The notes under the pieces are model-generated. The model made no database searches and was not told where the DNA came from. It saw only the letters and a program-made list of their open reading frames with translations. A stretch of DNA of 64,000 nt from Mucilaginibacter sp. UBA5151. GTDB taxonomy: Bacteria; Bacteroidota; Bacteroidia; Sphingobacteriales; Sphingobacteriaceae. The first letter of the stretch is position 1; each line of letters opens with the position of its first letter. The translations under genes and the position numbers were made by a program. Where the stretch lies: NCBI GenBank assembly GCA_002413785.1, contig DHXR01000042.1:62001-126000 (forward strand). Reading direction: 5' to 3'. This document shows, piece by piece, positions 1 through 8,360 of the stretch.

Positions 1-124
1 CCTGGCCATGCCTGTACAGATAAAATAACCCGCCCGTAAAAACAATACTGACGGATATGATGGTACCAGCCCTTAACACCTGCGCAAGCAGTAACTCCAT
101 ATCCCTGTCTTTGAATTTTTTCAT
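1..124 (-). CDS. DUF1634 family membrane protein (3' part beyond window)
   Basis: The reverse strand reads ATG at 122-124 and stays open to the window edge, giving MKKFKDRDMELLLAQVLRAG and then a hydrophobic segment. The short cytoplasmic start followed by a membrane helix, placed directly downstream of a TauE/SafE gene on the same strand, is the usual setting of DUF1634 proteins. These small membrane proteins accompany sulfite/sulfonate-type exporters and have no established activity. Only 41 residues are visible, so the family call leans on context. It is too short to appear as a long ORF. Confidence 0.6.
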   Translation of the reverse strand, partial: MKKFKDRDMELLLAQVLRAGTIISVSIVFTGGLFYLYRHGQ

Positions 125-226
125 GGTGCTTTTTTTTAGTTCATAGTTCATGGTTCATAGTTCATTGCAGCTTTAAAGCTCATGGTAAATCGGCTATGAA
201 CCATGAACCATCAGCTATGAACCGCT

Positions 227-1063
227 TCAAATTTTTCCCGTTATGCCGTGATATATCATTTGGGCTGCCAAAAATGTTACCACTGCTGCAAATACCCAGC
301 GCAGCCACCCCGACGAAGTGCTGCGGACCAGTATTTTTGAGCCGGTTAAAGCGCCGAGCAATACCCCGATCACAACCGGCATCGACACACCGGGGCTTAT
401 ATAGCCGCGCTGCAGGTAAACTACCGCGCTTGCCGAAGCAGTAACGCCTATCATAAAATTGCTGGTAGTGGTTGATACTTTAAAGGGGATCCGCATAATA
501 CTATCCATCGCAATCACTTTTAACGCCCCCGAACCAATCCCAAGCAAACCTGAAATTACCCCGGCAAAAAGCATCATAAAAAAACCTCCCCCTACACGGG
601 TTACGGTATAATCAACAACGCCGTTTGGCGTGGGGTAACTGCTGTTGAGTTTTAGCTTTTTTGCCAGGTAGCTTTTATGATGGGTAATATGTTCAGCCTT
701 TTTTTGCAGTGATATTAGGGCCGAGAAAACTAAAATTACGCCAAATAATATGGCGATATAATTGGTTGGGATATGTAAGGCGAGTATGGCGCCGCACATA
801 GCGCCCGCAGTAGTGGCTATCTCTAAAAACATGCCCAGCCGCATATTGGTGATGCCTTCCTTAACATACGCGGCAGCCGAGCCGGAAGAAGTAGCGATCA
901 CTGAAACCAGCGACGCCCCGATAGCATAGTGGATATCAACATGCAGTAATAAAGTTAATAGCGGAATGATGACTACGCCACCCCCCAAACCGGTTAATGA
1001 GCCCAGTAAACCCGCAAAATAGGAGCCAATAAGTATGATCAGGGTAAATACTAATACAGACAT
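227..1063 (-). CDS. TauE/SafE family anion exporter
   Basis: This 278-residue polytopic membrane protein has the two-half arrangement of the TauE/SafE (DUF81) family. Each half begins with a glycine-rich helix: GSLTGLGGGVVIIPLL near residues 20-36, and GLLGIGSGALKVIAMD in the second half. Family members move small organosulfur or oxyanion compounds such as sulfite, sulfoacetate or taurine-derived anions out of the cytoplasm; the substrate here cannot be read from sequence. The gene is followed 102 bp later by a DUF1634 gene on the same strand, and the gap contains degenerate ATGAACCATGAAC-type spacer repeats. The next gene upstream is divergent. Confidence 0.85.
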   Translation of the reverse strand: MSVLVFTLIILIGSYFAGLLGSLTGLGGGVVIIPLLTLLLHVDIHYAIGASLVSVIATSSGSAAAYVKEGITNMRLGMFLEIATTAGAMCGAILALHIPTNYIAILFGVILVFSALISLQKKAEHITHHKSYLAKKLKLNSSYPTPNGVVDYTVTRVGGGFFMMLFAGVISGLLGIGSGALKVIAMDSIMRIPFKVSTTTSNFMIGVTASASAVVYLQRGYISPGVSMPVVIGVLLGALTGSKILVRSTSSGWLRWVFAAVVTFLAAQMIYHGITGKI

Positions 1064-1210
1064 AATTAACAGCGTTGCTGATGCCGCAAATGTAATAATA
1101 ACTTTTTTTAAGGACTTACTTTAATGTTTGTCTATGGATTTAGTGAAGTAATTTGCATGCCATTAAAGTAAATACCAGGTCGCGACCTGCGGTTTACCTT
1201 TCTCAATTTG

Positions 1211-1218
1211 TACATTTG
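1211..1218 (+). promoter_or_regulatory. Bacteroidota-type -7 element before ubiD-family gene
   Basis: TACATTTG matches the TAnnTTTG -7 consensus of the Bacteroidota primary sigma factor. It lies 10 bp before the ATG at 1229, so the transcript would have a very short leader or none. A matching -33 TTG is not obvious. Confidence 0.45.
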
Positions 1219-1228
1219 TACCTTCGTT

Positions 1229-3067
1229 ATGAGTTATAAAAGTTTACAAGCCTGCATTACCGATCTCGAAAAACACGGTCATTTGATCCGTATTAAGGAA
1301 GAAGTTGACCCGTACCTGCAAATGGCGGCAATTCATTTGCGCGTATTTGAGCATGGAGGCCCGGCCATTCTTTTCGAAAATGTAAAAGGCAGTAAATTTT
1401 CCGCAGTATCCAACCTTTTCGGAACGCTTGAGCGTTCGCGGTTTATTTTCAGGGATACTTTGGATAAGATAAAAATACTGGTCGATTTAAAATCTGATCC
1501 TGTAAAAGCAATAAAACATCCTTTTAAATATGCCAATGTAGCCTTGACGGCTTTATCGGCCCTGCCAATGAAAGTGGGCAGTAATGCCCCGGTTAACTTT
1601 GCGAAATGTCACATCAGCGACCTGCCCCAGATTGTAAACTGGCCCAAAGACGGCGGTCCTTTTGTTACCATGCCCCAGGTTTACACCGAAGATGCCGATA
1701 AACCGGGCATTATGGACGCCAACCTGGGCATGTACCGTATCCAGCTGGCGGGCAATGATTATATCCTTAACGAAGAGATCGGCCTGCACTACCAGTTGCA
1801 CAGGGGGATCGGGGTACACCAGGCCAAAGCCAACGCAAAAGGGCTACCTTTAAAAGTCAGCATATTTGTGGGCGGGCCGCCATCGCACCCGGTGGCTGCG
1901 GTGATGCCCCTGCCCGAAGGTTTATCGGAAATGACCTTTGCCGGGGCGCTGGGTAACCGCCGTTTCAGGTATTTTTATGATGAAGAAGGTTTTTGCGTTT
2001 CGGCAGATGCTGATTTTGTGATCACAGGTACGGTTATGCCGCATGATAATAAACCCGAAGGCCCATTCGGCGATCATCTGGGCTATTATAGTTTAAAACA
2101 CCCTTTTCCGCTGTTAAAGGTGCATAATGTTTATCACCGCAAGGAGGCCATCTGGTCATTTACCGTGGTAGGCAGGCCGCCGCAGGAAGATACCAGTTTC
2201 GGCGCGCTGATCCATGAGATTACCGGTTCGGCCATTCCCAAAGAAATACCGGGTTTACATGCAGTAAATGCGGTTGATGCGGCGGGTGTACATCCTTTGT
2301 TGTTCGCCATCGGCAGTGAGCGTTATACGCCATATTCCGATGAGCGCAGGCCACAGGAGATCCTCACCATTGCAAATCATATTTTGGGAAAAGGTCAGCT
2401 CAGCCTGGCAAAATACCTTTTTATCGCCGCAAAGGAAGATGACCCATCGCTGAATGTAAATGACATCGAAGGTTTTTTAAAACATATCCTGCAAAGGATC
2501 GACCTTTCCCGCGACCTGCATTTTTATACCAAAACCACTATCGATACGCTTGACTACAGTGGCAGCGGACTTAATTCAGGAAGTAAAGTTGCAGTAGCAG
2601 TTGCGGGAGCAGTGAAAAGGGAGTTGTGGCGTGAATTGCCTGCCAGTTTTACTTTACCGCTCCCTTTTAATACTTATAAAATGGTAATGCCGGGTGTACT
2701 GGCTGTTGAAGTGCCAAAAAATATAAGAAGCAGCGATATTCCGTTAATGATGGAGATTTTGGAGGAGCATCTGGCCGAAACTGACCTGGATGGCCTGCCA
2801 TTAATGGTGTTATGCGATGACGCCGCGTTTACCGCGCAAAACCTCAATAACTTTGTTTGGGTTACTTTTACAAGGAGCAATCCATCACATGATATTTACG
2901 GGATCAATAGTTTTACCGAAAATAAACATTGGGGCTGCAACGGGCCGCTGATCATTGATGCCCGCATAAAACCGCACCATGCCCCTGTTTTAGAAAAAGA
3001 TCCGGAAGTGGAAAAGCTGGTGGACAGCATGGGGGAGAAGGGCGGTGCTTTATATGGAATTATTTAA
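1229..3067 (+). CDS. UbiD family decarboxylase
   Basis: This 612-residue protein belongs to the UbiD family of prenylated-FMN-dependent aromatic and alpha,beta-unsaturated acid decarboxylases. The hallmark EGPFGDHLGYYS stands near residue 285 and supplies a catalytic glutamate; FTVVGRPPQEDTSFG follows. In Bacteroidota, long UbiD homologs of this size are usually annotated as menaquinone-biosynthesis decarboxylases, which is an inference from the family. I chose the ATG at 1229 (MSYKSLQACITDLEKHG) over an in-frame TTG at 1208 because the -7 promoter element overlaps the extra codons. It is divergent from the TauE gene and stands alone; no ubiX is in view. Confidence 0.88.
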   Translation: MSYKSLQACITDLEKHGHLIRIKEEVDPYLQMAAIHLRVFEHGGPAILFENVKGSKFSAVSNLFGTLERSRFIFRDTLDKIKILVDLKSDPVKAIKHPFKYANVALTALSALPMKVGSNAPVNFAKCHISDLPQIVNWPKDGGPFVTMPQVYTEDADKPGIMDANLGMYRIQLAGNDYILNEEIGLHYQLHRGIGVHQAKANAKGLPLKVSIFVGGPPSHPVAAVMPLPEGLSEMTFAGALGNRRFRYFYDEEGFCVSADADFVITGTVMPHDNKPEGPFGDHLGYYSLKHPFPLLKVHNVYHRKEAIWSFTVVGRPPQEDTSFGALIHEITGSAIPKEIPGLHAVNAVDAAGVHPLLFAIGSERYTPYSDERRPQEILTIANHILGKGQLSLAKYLFIAAKEDDPSLNVNDIEGFLKHILQRIDLSRDLHFYTKTTIDTLDYSGSGLNSGSKVAVAVAGAVKRELWRELPASFTLPLPFNTYKMVMPGVLAVEVPKNIRSSDIPLMMEILEEHLAETDLDGLPLMVLCDDAAFTAQNLNNFVWVTFTRSNPSHDIYGINSFTENKHWGCNGPLIIDARIKPHHAPVLEKDPEVEKLVDSMGEKGGALYGII

Positions 3068-3076
3068 TTTGAGGGT

Positions 3077-3406
3077 TTATAGACCTTCATCCTTTACTAT
3101 TTTCAACAGAGTATCTATTTCGGCAGTGTCGTATTCAGCTTTATCATAAATTGAAATCAGATGAACAGTTTCATTTTCCAGGATTACATAAGTTATAATG
3201 CGCGCGCCGCCTGATTTACCACGGTTTTTACTGCTGATAGCAATACGTATTTTATATAAGTTATGGCCTAAAGGTTTTCCAATTTCTGGATTCAATTCAA
3301 GCTCATCAATTAGTTTAGTAATATCCTTTTTAAAAGAAGCGTATTTTTTAATCAGGGGTTTTGCTTCTTTTTCAAAATTTCTGGTGATTTTAATCCTGAA
3401 GTTCAT
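3077..3406 (-). CDS. RelE/ParE-superfamily toxin (mRNA interferase-like)
   Basis: This 109-residue basic protein opens with FRIKITRNFEKEAKPLIKKY and contains ELNPEIGKPLGHNLYKIRIAISSKNRGKSGGARIITY. That is the pattern of RelE-fold toxins in which a loop is followed by Arg/Lys-rich strands. Related toxins cleave ribosome-bound mRNA. Its first 17 bases overlap the end of the upstream partner at 3390-3629, which is the antitoxin-first order typical of such operons. Whether it is active cannot be judged. Confidence 0.75.
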   Translation of the reverse strand: MNFRIKITRNFEKEAKPLIKKYASFKKDITKLIDELELNPEIGKPLGHNLYKIRIAISSKNRGKSGGARIITYVILENETVHLISIYDKAEYDTAEIDTLLKIVKDEGL

Positions 3407-3629
3407 CCAGCCAGGTTTTTGCGTCTTTTAATGCAGCTTTTCCTTCTAATGATGATTTTACTTCGCGGATTCCATCCTTGAACCCTTCATAAAATTCTTC
3501 AAGGCTATCTCCTTTTTTTGTTACTTTACGGCGATTTTTAAACAACGATTTTACATCCCTGATTATATTTTTATCATCAGTATCAAGTATCATTCTAACT
3601 ACTTCAAGTTTTTCAGCCTGTAAGTTCAT
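3390..3629 (-). CDS. Antitoxin partner of the RelE-like toxin
   Basis: This 79-residue acidic/amphipathic protein starts MNLQAEKLEVVRMILDTDD and has a helical middle (VKSLFKNRRKVTKKGDSLEEFYEGFKDG). The N-terminal phrase LQAEKLEVVRMILDT recurs in small antitoxins found before RelE/ParE toxins in Bacteroidota. The in-frame ATG at 3657-3659 would add ten hydrophobic residues that collide with the divergent lipoprotein gene, so the ATG ending at 3629 is preferred. It overlaps the toxin by 17 bp. Confidence 0.7.
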   Translation of the reverse strand: MNLQAEKLEVVRMILDTDDKNIIRDVKSLFKNRRKVTKKGDSLEEFYEGFKDGIREVKSSLEGKAALKDAKTWLDELQD

Positions 3630-3666
3630 GGAATCAAATTTAAGAATAAATAAATACATTATTATT

Positions 3667-4377
3667 ATGACAAGATTTTTTAAAAATGTAACGGTTCTCT
3701 GTTCAATAATGATATTTTTTGCCTGCGGGAAAAAACGGATGGATATACCACCTTACACCGTTTCAAAGGTTTTTAAAAGCGATACCCTTACCACCGTAAA
3801 TGTGCATATCAATAACCGCTTAACAACCCCGGAATTGTTATTGTTAGCCGGTAAACTAAAAGCTGACAGCACCAAAATTAAAAACCTGGAGATCCATTAC
3901 CTGTTGCCGGGCAATACGGAAACCAGCGCCGGTGATCATAGCTTTTATGCATCGGCGAGGTATTTGAAAGATACTGAAGTTAAGCCCGTCGATACCCTGA
4001 AGGATAAGAACGGCAATTTTTTGCGTTTGAAAGTTTTTGGTTTAAGCCGTAAACAGGCCACGCGTCTGCTAACGCTACAGCCCAATGAAATTAAAGGCAA
4101 AAATGTATTGGGCAGGTTTATTGATGATTACAACCATACGGTGATCATCCCTTTTAACGACCCTTTGGATAAAAAAGGTGACCTTTATATTATTGAACTT
4201 GATTCGACTGCCAAAGCAGTCTCAAGAACCGTTCCGCAAAAAGTTGTTGAAGATGGTATTGATAAATGGCTGGTTACCCAAAATGGCGATTACCTCATCA
4301 TCAGAAACAAAGTGCTTGGTCAATATGCTGCCGATGGCATGGGTGTGCCCTTTAATAGTATTAAAGCAGGGAATTAA
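3667..4377 (+). CDS. Predicted lipoprotein of unknown function
   Basis: This protein has 236 residues from the ATG at 3667. The start MTRFFKNVTVLCSIMIFFACGKK has a lipoprotein signal with lipobox FFAC, so cysteine 20 should be acylated. The mature part has no domain I recognise; it is rich in short beta-like stretches (LRLKVFGLSRKQATRLLTL, NGDYLIIRNKVLG). The earlier ATG at 3628 would add 13 residues in front of the signal peptide and overlap the antitoxin start. It is divergent from the toxin-antitoxin pair and followed 26 bp later by the HNH gene. Confidence 0.65.
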   Translation: MTRFFKNVTVLCSIMIFFACGKKRMDIPPYTVSKVFKSDTLTTVNVHINNRLTTPELLLLAGKLKADSTKIKNLEIHYLLPGNTETSAGDHSFYASARYLKDTEVKPVDTLKDKNGNFLRLKVFGLSRKQATRLLTLQPNEIKGKNVLGRFIDDYNHTVIIPFNDPLDKKGDLYIIELDSTAKAVSRTVPQKVVEDGIDKWLVTQNGDYLIIRNKVLGQYAADGMGVPFNSIKAGN

Positions 4378-4403
4378 AATATAATTATCACTACTTTAGT
4401 GGT

Positions 4404-5339
4404 ATGAAGTTTTATCTTGGAGTAACTGACAATAATTGGTTCAATTATTTGAGTGAAATAAATCCGGAGGATATTAACTTTTGGCAGCCGGGAGGCAATC
4501 TAAGTTTTAAAGCCCTGCAGCAGGGAGCCCCTTTCCTATTCAAACTAAAAAGCCCATTAAATGCCATTGGTGGAGTGGGTTTCTTTTCAAGTTTTACTTT
4601 TTTACCATTATCAATTGCTTGGGATACATTTGAGAATAGAAATGGCACGCCAACTTATCCGGAACTACAAAAACTCATACTAAATTATAGAAGTGATAAA
4701 TTAAATCACAATCCAATAATCGGTTGTATTGTATTAACTAATCCTATATTTTTTAAAAGGGAAGATTGGATACCCGTGCCAACCAATTGGTCAAAAAGTA
4801 TCGTGCAGGGGAAGACATATTCAACTGATGATAATATTGGAGAAGATTTGTGGCGAATGGTTGAACGTACGCTTGATAAATACATGTTTGAGGAGGTTGC
4901 TAATACAAATCAACTTATGCTAAATGAACCTGAATTGAGATATGGAAATCCTATTTTACAAAAAGTCAGGTTAGGACAGGGAGCTTTCAGGGTTTTGGTA
5001 ACTGATGCTTATACAAGACGATGTGCAATAAGTGGAGAAAAAACTTTACCAGTACTTGAAGCTGCTCATATTAAACCTTTTTCGTTATTGGGACCTCATA
5101 CTATATCGAACGGAATATTATTAAGATCAGATTTGCATAAATTATTTGATAGTGGCTATGTAACGGTAACAAAAGATTTTAAAGTTGAAGTAAGTAAAAG
5201 GATCAAGGAAGAGTTTGATAATGGTAAGGATTATTACAAATATCATGGAAAGGATATGTTGTATCTACCATTGAAAGATATTGATAAACCTTCTTTGTCT
5301 AATTTAGAGTGGCATAATTCAACCATCTACAATGGATAA
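4404..5339 (+). CDS. HNH endonuclease with EVE/PUA-like N-terminal region
   Basis: This protein has 311 residues. The C-terminal part holds an HNH_2-type nuclease motif: EAAHIKP (His222), PHTISNGILL (Asn236) and DLHKLFD (His245), about 15 residues after a cysteine (RCAISG). The first 80 residues (MKFYLGVTDNNWFNYL, later GAPFLFKLKSPLNAIGGVGFF) resemble EVE/PUA-like modules that recognise modified bases; this part is inference. Such fusions are candidates for modification-dependent restriction. The gene is AT-rich compared with its neighbours and has no methyltransferase next to it, which fits a Type IV-like stand-alone nuclease acquired by transfer. Confidence 0.75.
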   Translation: MKFYLGVTDNNWFNYLSEINPEDINFWQPGGNLSFKALQQGAPFLFKLKSPLNAIGGVGFFSSFTFLPLSIAWDTFENRNGTPTYPELQKLILNYRSDKLNHNPIIGCIVLTNPIFFKREDWIPVPTNWSKSIVQGKTYSTDDNIGEDLWRMVERTLDKYMFEEVANTNQLMLNEPELRYGNPILQKVRLGQGAFRVLVTDAYTRRCAISGEKTLPVLEAAHIKPFSLLGPHTISNGILLRSDLHKLFDSGYVTVTKDFKVEVSKRIKEEFDNGKDYYKYHGKDMLYLPLKDIDKPSLSNLEWHNSTIYNG

Positions 5340-5370
5340 TGTACAAAATATCATATTCCCCTTTAGGGGG

Positions 5371-6789
5371 TTAGGGGGCCTTCATCTCATCCAAAACCCT
5401 AAACATCTTTTCCTTCACCTCCCTGCTCGATCCGTTATAGTTATTCACCATAATTGAAAAGCAAAGCTCGCGGCCTTTATAGGTTTGATAGCCTGCAAAG
5501 GTAAGAACATTAAGGATACTGCCGCTTTTCATTTTCATGTTGTTGTAAGTCGGCAGGCTTTCGTAAAATTCCGGGAACCAGGTTGCAGCCTTTGCCGATT
5601 GCAGGATGGTCGCCATGGTTAAAGTTGTCACCCTGTCGCCGGGCGACAGGCCGCTGCCGTCGAAAATATTTAGCGATTTAGGGTCGATGCCCCTTGCCTT
5701 CCAGAAATTTTGAACTACCTCAACGCCGTTGGCGGTAGATGGCTGTTTACCTGCCTTCCAGGCGATGGTTTTCAGTAATTGCTCAGCATACAGGTTAATG
5801 CTTTTTTGGTTGAGCCAGTAAATGATCTGACTTAAGCGTGGTGACAGGATGGTTGTTAAATTTGTGGCTATCTGCGGCGTTTGCAGTCCTTTGGCGTTTA
5901 ATGTACCGGTTGATTCAGGTTCATTGCTTACCAAAATTCCCAAGTGTTTCAATGTATCGGCTAAGCGGAAAGCGGCGTCATAAGCCGGGTCGGGCAGGGC
6001 TGCGGAAATGCTTTTTTTACTTTGGTCGATGGCATAAGTGCCCCGTAAATACATCATTTTGCCGCCGACAGGTAAAAAAGCGTAGGCATTGTCCCCGGTA
6101 CCGGCGCGCGCGTTGATCAACTCGCTTTTAAAATTCAGGTATGGAATGGCAGGCACTTCGCGATAAGCGCTGATCAGACTGTCAACCCGGCCTGTTTTTA
6201 ATTTAATATCAAACTGGTTCTCGCGCCAGCAAAGGCCCGATGTTCCGGCGCCGTAATAATTACCAACGTCCATCCAGATCCATCCTTCGGGGATAGACTG
6301 CGAGCCAAAAACCGAATCATCGCCAATAATACGACCATTGATTTTTTTGATCCCTGCTTTTTGCAGGGCATCGGTCATTAAAGTAAGGATATGGTTCTCA
6401 TGGCTGCTCTCGTACCGCCAGCTGCCTAAGGTGGGGTCGCCTGCGCCTTTAATAATAACATCCCCGTTAAGGGTACCGTCTGCACCTATTGTTCCCGAAT
6501 AACCAAACAGGGTTTGGTATTGAAAATCTTTACCCAATAAATTAAAAGCGGTAATGGTGGTAATGGTTTTCAGCGTGGATGCCGTTGCCAGGCCCATATT
6601 TGGATTTACCGCAAATACCTGTTCCCCTGTTTTAGCATCCAGCACAGTCAGCGAAACAGAGGCGTAACGGCACTGGCTGTCGGCCTGTAAGCGGTTAAAT
6701 GCGGCCTGCAGCTTTTGCGGCAGCGGCTGTGCGAATATATTCCCCGATAAAAAGAGTATGCTAACTAACCACGTTTTCCTGATCATCAT
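5371..6789 (-). CDS. dacB: D-alanyl-D-alanine carboxypeptidase/endopeptidase (PBP4 type)
   Basis: This 472-residue protein has a cleavable signal (MMIRKTWLVSILFLSGNIFAQ). The S13 peptidase motifs are visible: SxxK as ASTLKT near residue 90, SxN in WLNQKSINLYAEQLL, and KSG in MKMKSGSILN near the C-terminus. Enzymes of this class trim the terminal D-Ala and cleave DD-crosslinks of peptidoglycan in the periplasm. The start overlaps the end of the upstream permease gene by 29 bp, so the two are probably co-transcribed although no functional link is evident. Confidence 0.88.
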   Translation of the reverse strand: MMIRKTWLVSILFLSGNIFAQPLPQKLQAAFNRLQADSQCRYASVSLTVLDAKTGEQVFAVNPNMGLATASTLKTITTITAFNLLGKDFQYQTLFGYSGTIGADGTLNGDVIIKGAGDPTLGSWRYESSHENHILTLMTDALQKAGIKKINGRIIGDDSVFGSQSIPEGWIWMDVGNYYGAGTSGLCWRENQFDIKLKTGRVDSLISAYREVPAIPYLNFKSELINARAGTGDNAYAFLPVGGKMMYLRGTYAIDQSKKSISAALPDPAYDAAFRLADTLKHLGILVSNEPESTGTLNAKGLQTPQIATNLTTILSPRLSQIIYWLNQKSINLYAEQLLKTIAWKAGKQPSTANGVEVVQNFWKARGIDPKSLNIFDGSGLSPGDRVTTLTMATILQSAKAATWFPEFYESLPTYNNMKMKSGSILNVLTFAGYQTYKGRELCFSIMVNNYNGSSREVKEKMFRVLDEMKAP

Positions 6790-8209
6790 TTTTCAAATAC
6801 CTTTTCGCAATGTAATAAATAGGGATCCCCGCCAAAACAATGTATAAACCGCCGCGCGAATACTCCGGTTTATAAATCAGCAGCAAAATGCAAAACGCAA
6901 GGCCCAAAACAATGTAAATAGCGGGCAATACAGGGTATCCAAAAGCTTTATAAGGCCTTTCAGCATTTGGTTGTTTAATTCTCAAAATATAGATACCTGC
7001 TATTGTCAATATATAAAATATGACAACCACCAATGAGATCATGTTCAACAAATCGCCATAGCTGCCACTTAGACAAAGTATCCCAGCCACAACAGCCTGT
7101 ATCCATAAACCAAATTCAGGAACGGCAAATTTATTTAGTGTGCCTGTCTTCTTAAAAAATAGCCCGTCTTTTGCCATTGTGTGATAAACCCTGGCCCCGG
7201 CCATTATTAGTCCGTTGTTGCACCCGAACGTGGAGATCATAATCATTATGGCAATAATTTTAGTTCCAATATTACCGAATATAACATGTGATGCCGCGAC
7301 TGCAACCCTGTCATGATCGGCGGTGGCAATATCATGCATGGATAATACACCTGTGTAAACCACATTTGCCGATATGTAAATAATCGTTACGATCAATGTT
7401 CCTAAAAAAAGGCTTAACCCTACATTGCGTTTCGGGTTATGCATTTCGCCGGCAATAAAGGTTACATTGTTCCATGAATCGCTGCTGAAAATAGAACCCA
7501 CCATAGAAGCCGCTATGGCACCCAGGGCGGTAGCAATGGTAAGCGTAACTACCGCCCCGTCAGGATTTAGTTTGTGCATATCCCAGACGTTTGCCCAGTT
7601 GGCATGCCATACATCACCTTTTAAGGCAATAAATCCAAAAATAATCAACCCAAATAAACTGAGTAGCTTGGTTATGGTAAAAGTGTTTTGGATGAGTTTG
7701 CCGCTTTTAACGCCTTTTGTATTAATAAAGGTAAGCAACAGGATAACCACAATTGAAACACACTGCGCCGCGCTGATGGTGAAATGCCAGGAACCGATCA
7801 TTGTGCTGAATAAAATATTGTCGTCGCCAACAGCAGGTATCAAATAGGCTGTAAATTTGGAAAATGCAACGCCAACAGCTGCTATAGTTCCGGTTTGTAT
7901 CACCGCGAAAAAACTCCAGCCGTATAAAAATGCGATCAGCTTGTTATACGACTCCTTTAAATAAACATATTGCCCGCCTGCTTTAGGGAACATAGCGCTT
8001 AATTCGCCATAGCTAACTGCAGCGGTAATGGTCATAAACCCGGTGATCAGCCAAACTGCAATCAGCCAGCCTGCTGAGCCAACGTTCCGGGTAATATCCG
8101 CGCTTACAATAAAAATCCCTGAGCCGATCATGGAGCCTGATACCAGCATTGTGCCGTCGAGCAAACCCAGTTCATGTTTCAATTTTGGTTGTACCGGAGT
8201 GGGTGTCAT
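6761..8209 (-). CDS. APC superfamily amino acid permease
   Basis: This 482-residue membrane protein has about 12 hydrophobic segments. The first helix carries GSMIGSGIFIV, the unwound substrate-binding helix of APC transporters. KRNVGLSLFLG and GARVYHTMAKDGLFF further along are typical of the family (LAT-like subgroup). It should import or exchange amino acids at the cytoplasmic membrane; the substrate is not readable. It overlaps dacB at its 3' end and is divergent from hppA, with a 151-bp AT-rich gap. Confidence 0.85.
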   Translation of the reverse strand: MTPTPVQPKLKHELGLLDGTMLVSGSMIGSGIFIVSADITRNVGSAGWLIAVWLITGFMTITAAVSYGELSAMFPKAGGQYVYLKESYNKLIAFLYGWSFFAVIQTGTIAAVGVAFSKFTAYLIPAVGDDNILFSTMIGSWHFTISAAQCVSIVVILLLTFINTKGVKSGKLIQNTFTITKLLSLFGLIIFGFIALKGDVWHANWANVWDMHKLNPDGAVVTLTIATALGAIAASMVGSIFSSDSWNNVTFIAGEMHNPKRNVGLSLFLGTLIVTIIYISANVVYTGVLSMHDIATADHDRVAVAASHVIFGNIGTKIIAIMIMISTFGCNNGLIMAGARVYHTMAKDGLFFKKTGTLNKFAVPEFGLWIQAVVAGILCLSGSYGDLLNMISLVVVIFYILTIAGIYILRIKQPNAERPYKAFGYPVLPAIYIVLGLAFCILLLIYKPEYSRGGLYIVLAGIPIYYIAKRYLKNDDQENVVS

Positions 8210-8360
8210 GTATTTTTTGTGTTAAAGCTTCTAAACTATTCAAAAAACTTTGTAAATGACACCCTATTGTAAAGAAATTAATTCACTAATTTGCGCCAGC
8301 CAATTATATTTGCAAACTTTTTAAAAATATTAACACGAATACTCACTCCAAAATTTCAAT

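Noticed and set aside
196..444. 82-codon plus-strand ORF at the window start
   Set aside because: It lies antisense to the TauE/SafE gene and its start is in ATGAACC spacer repeats; no domain-like sequence.
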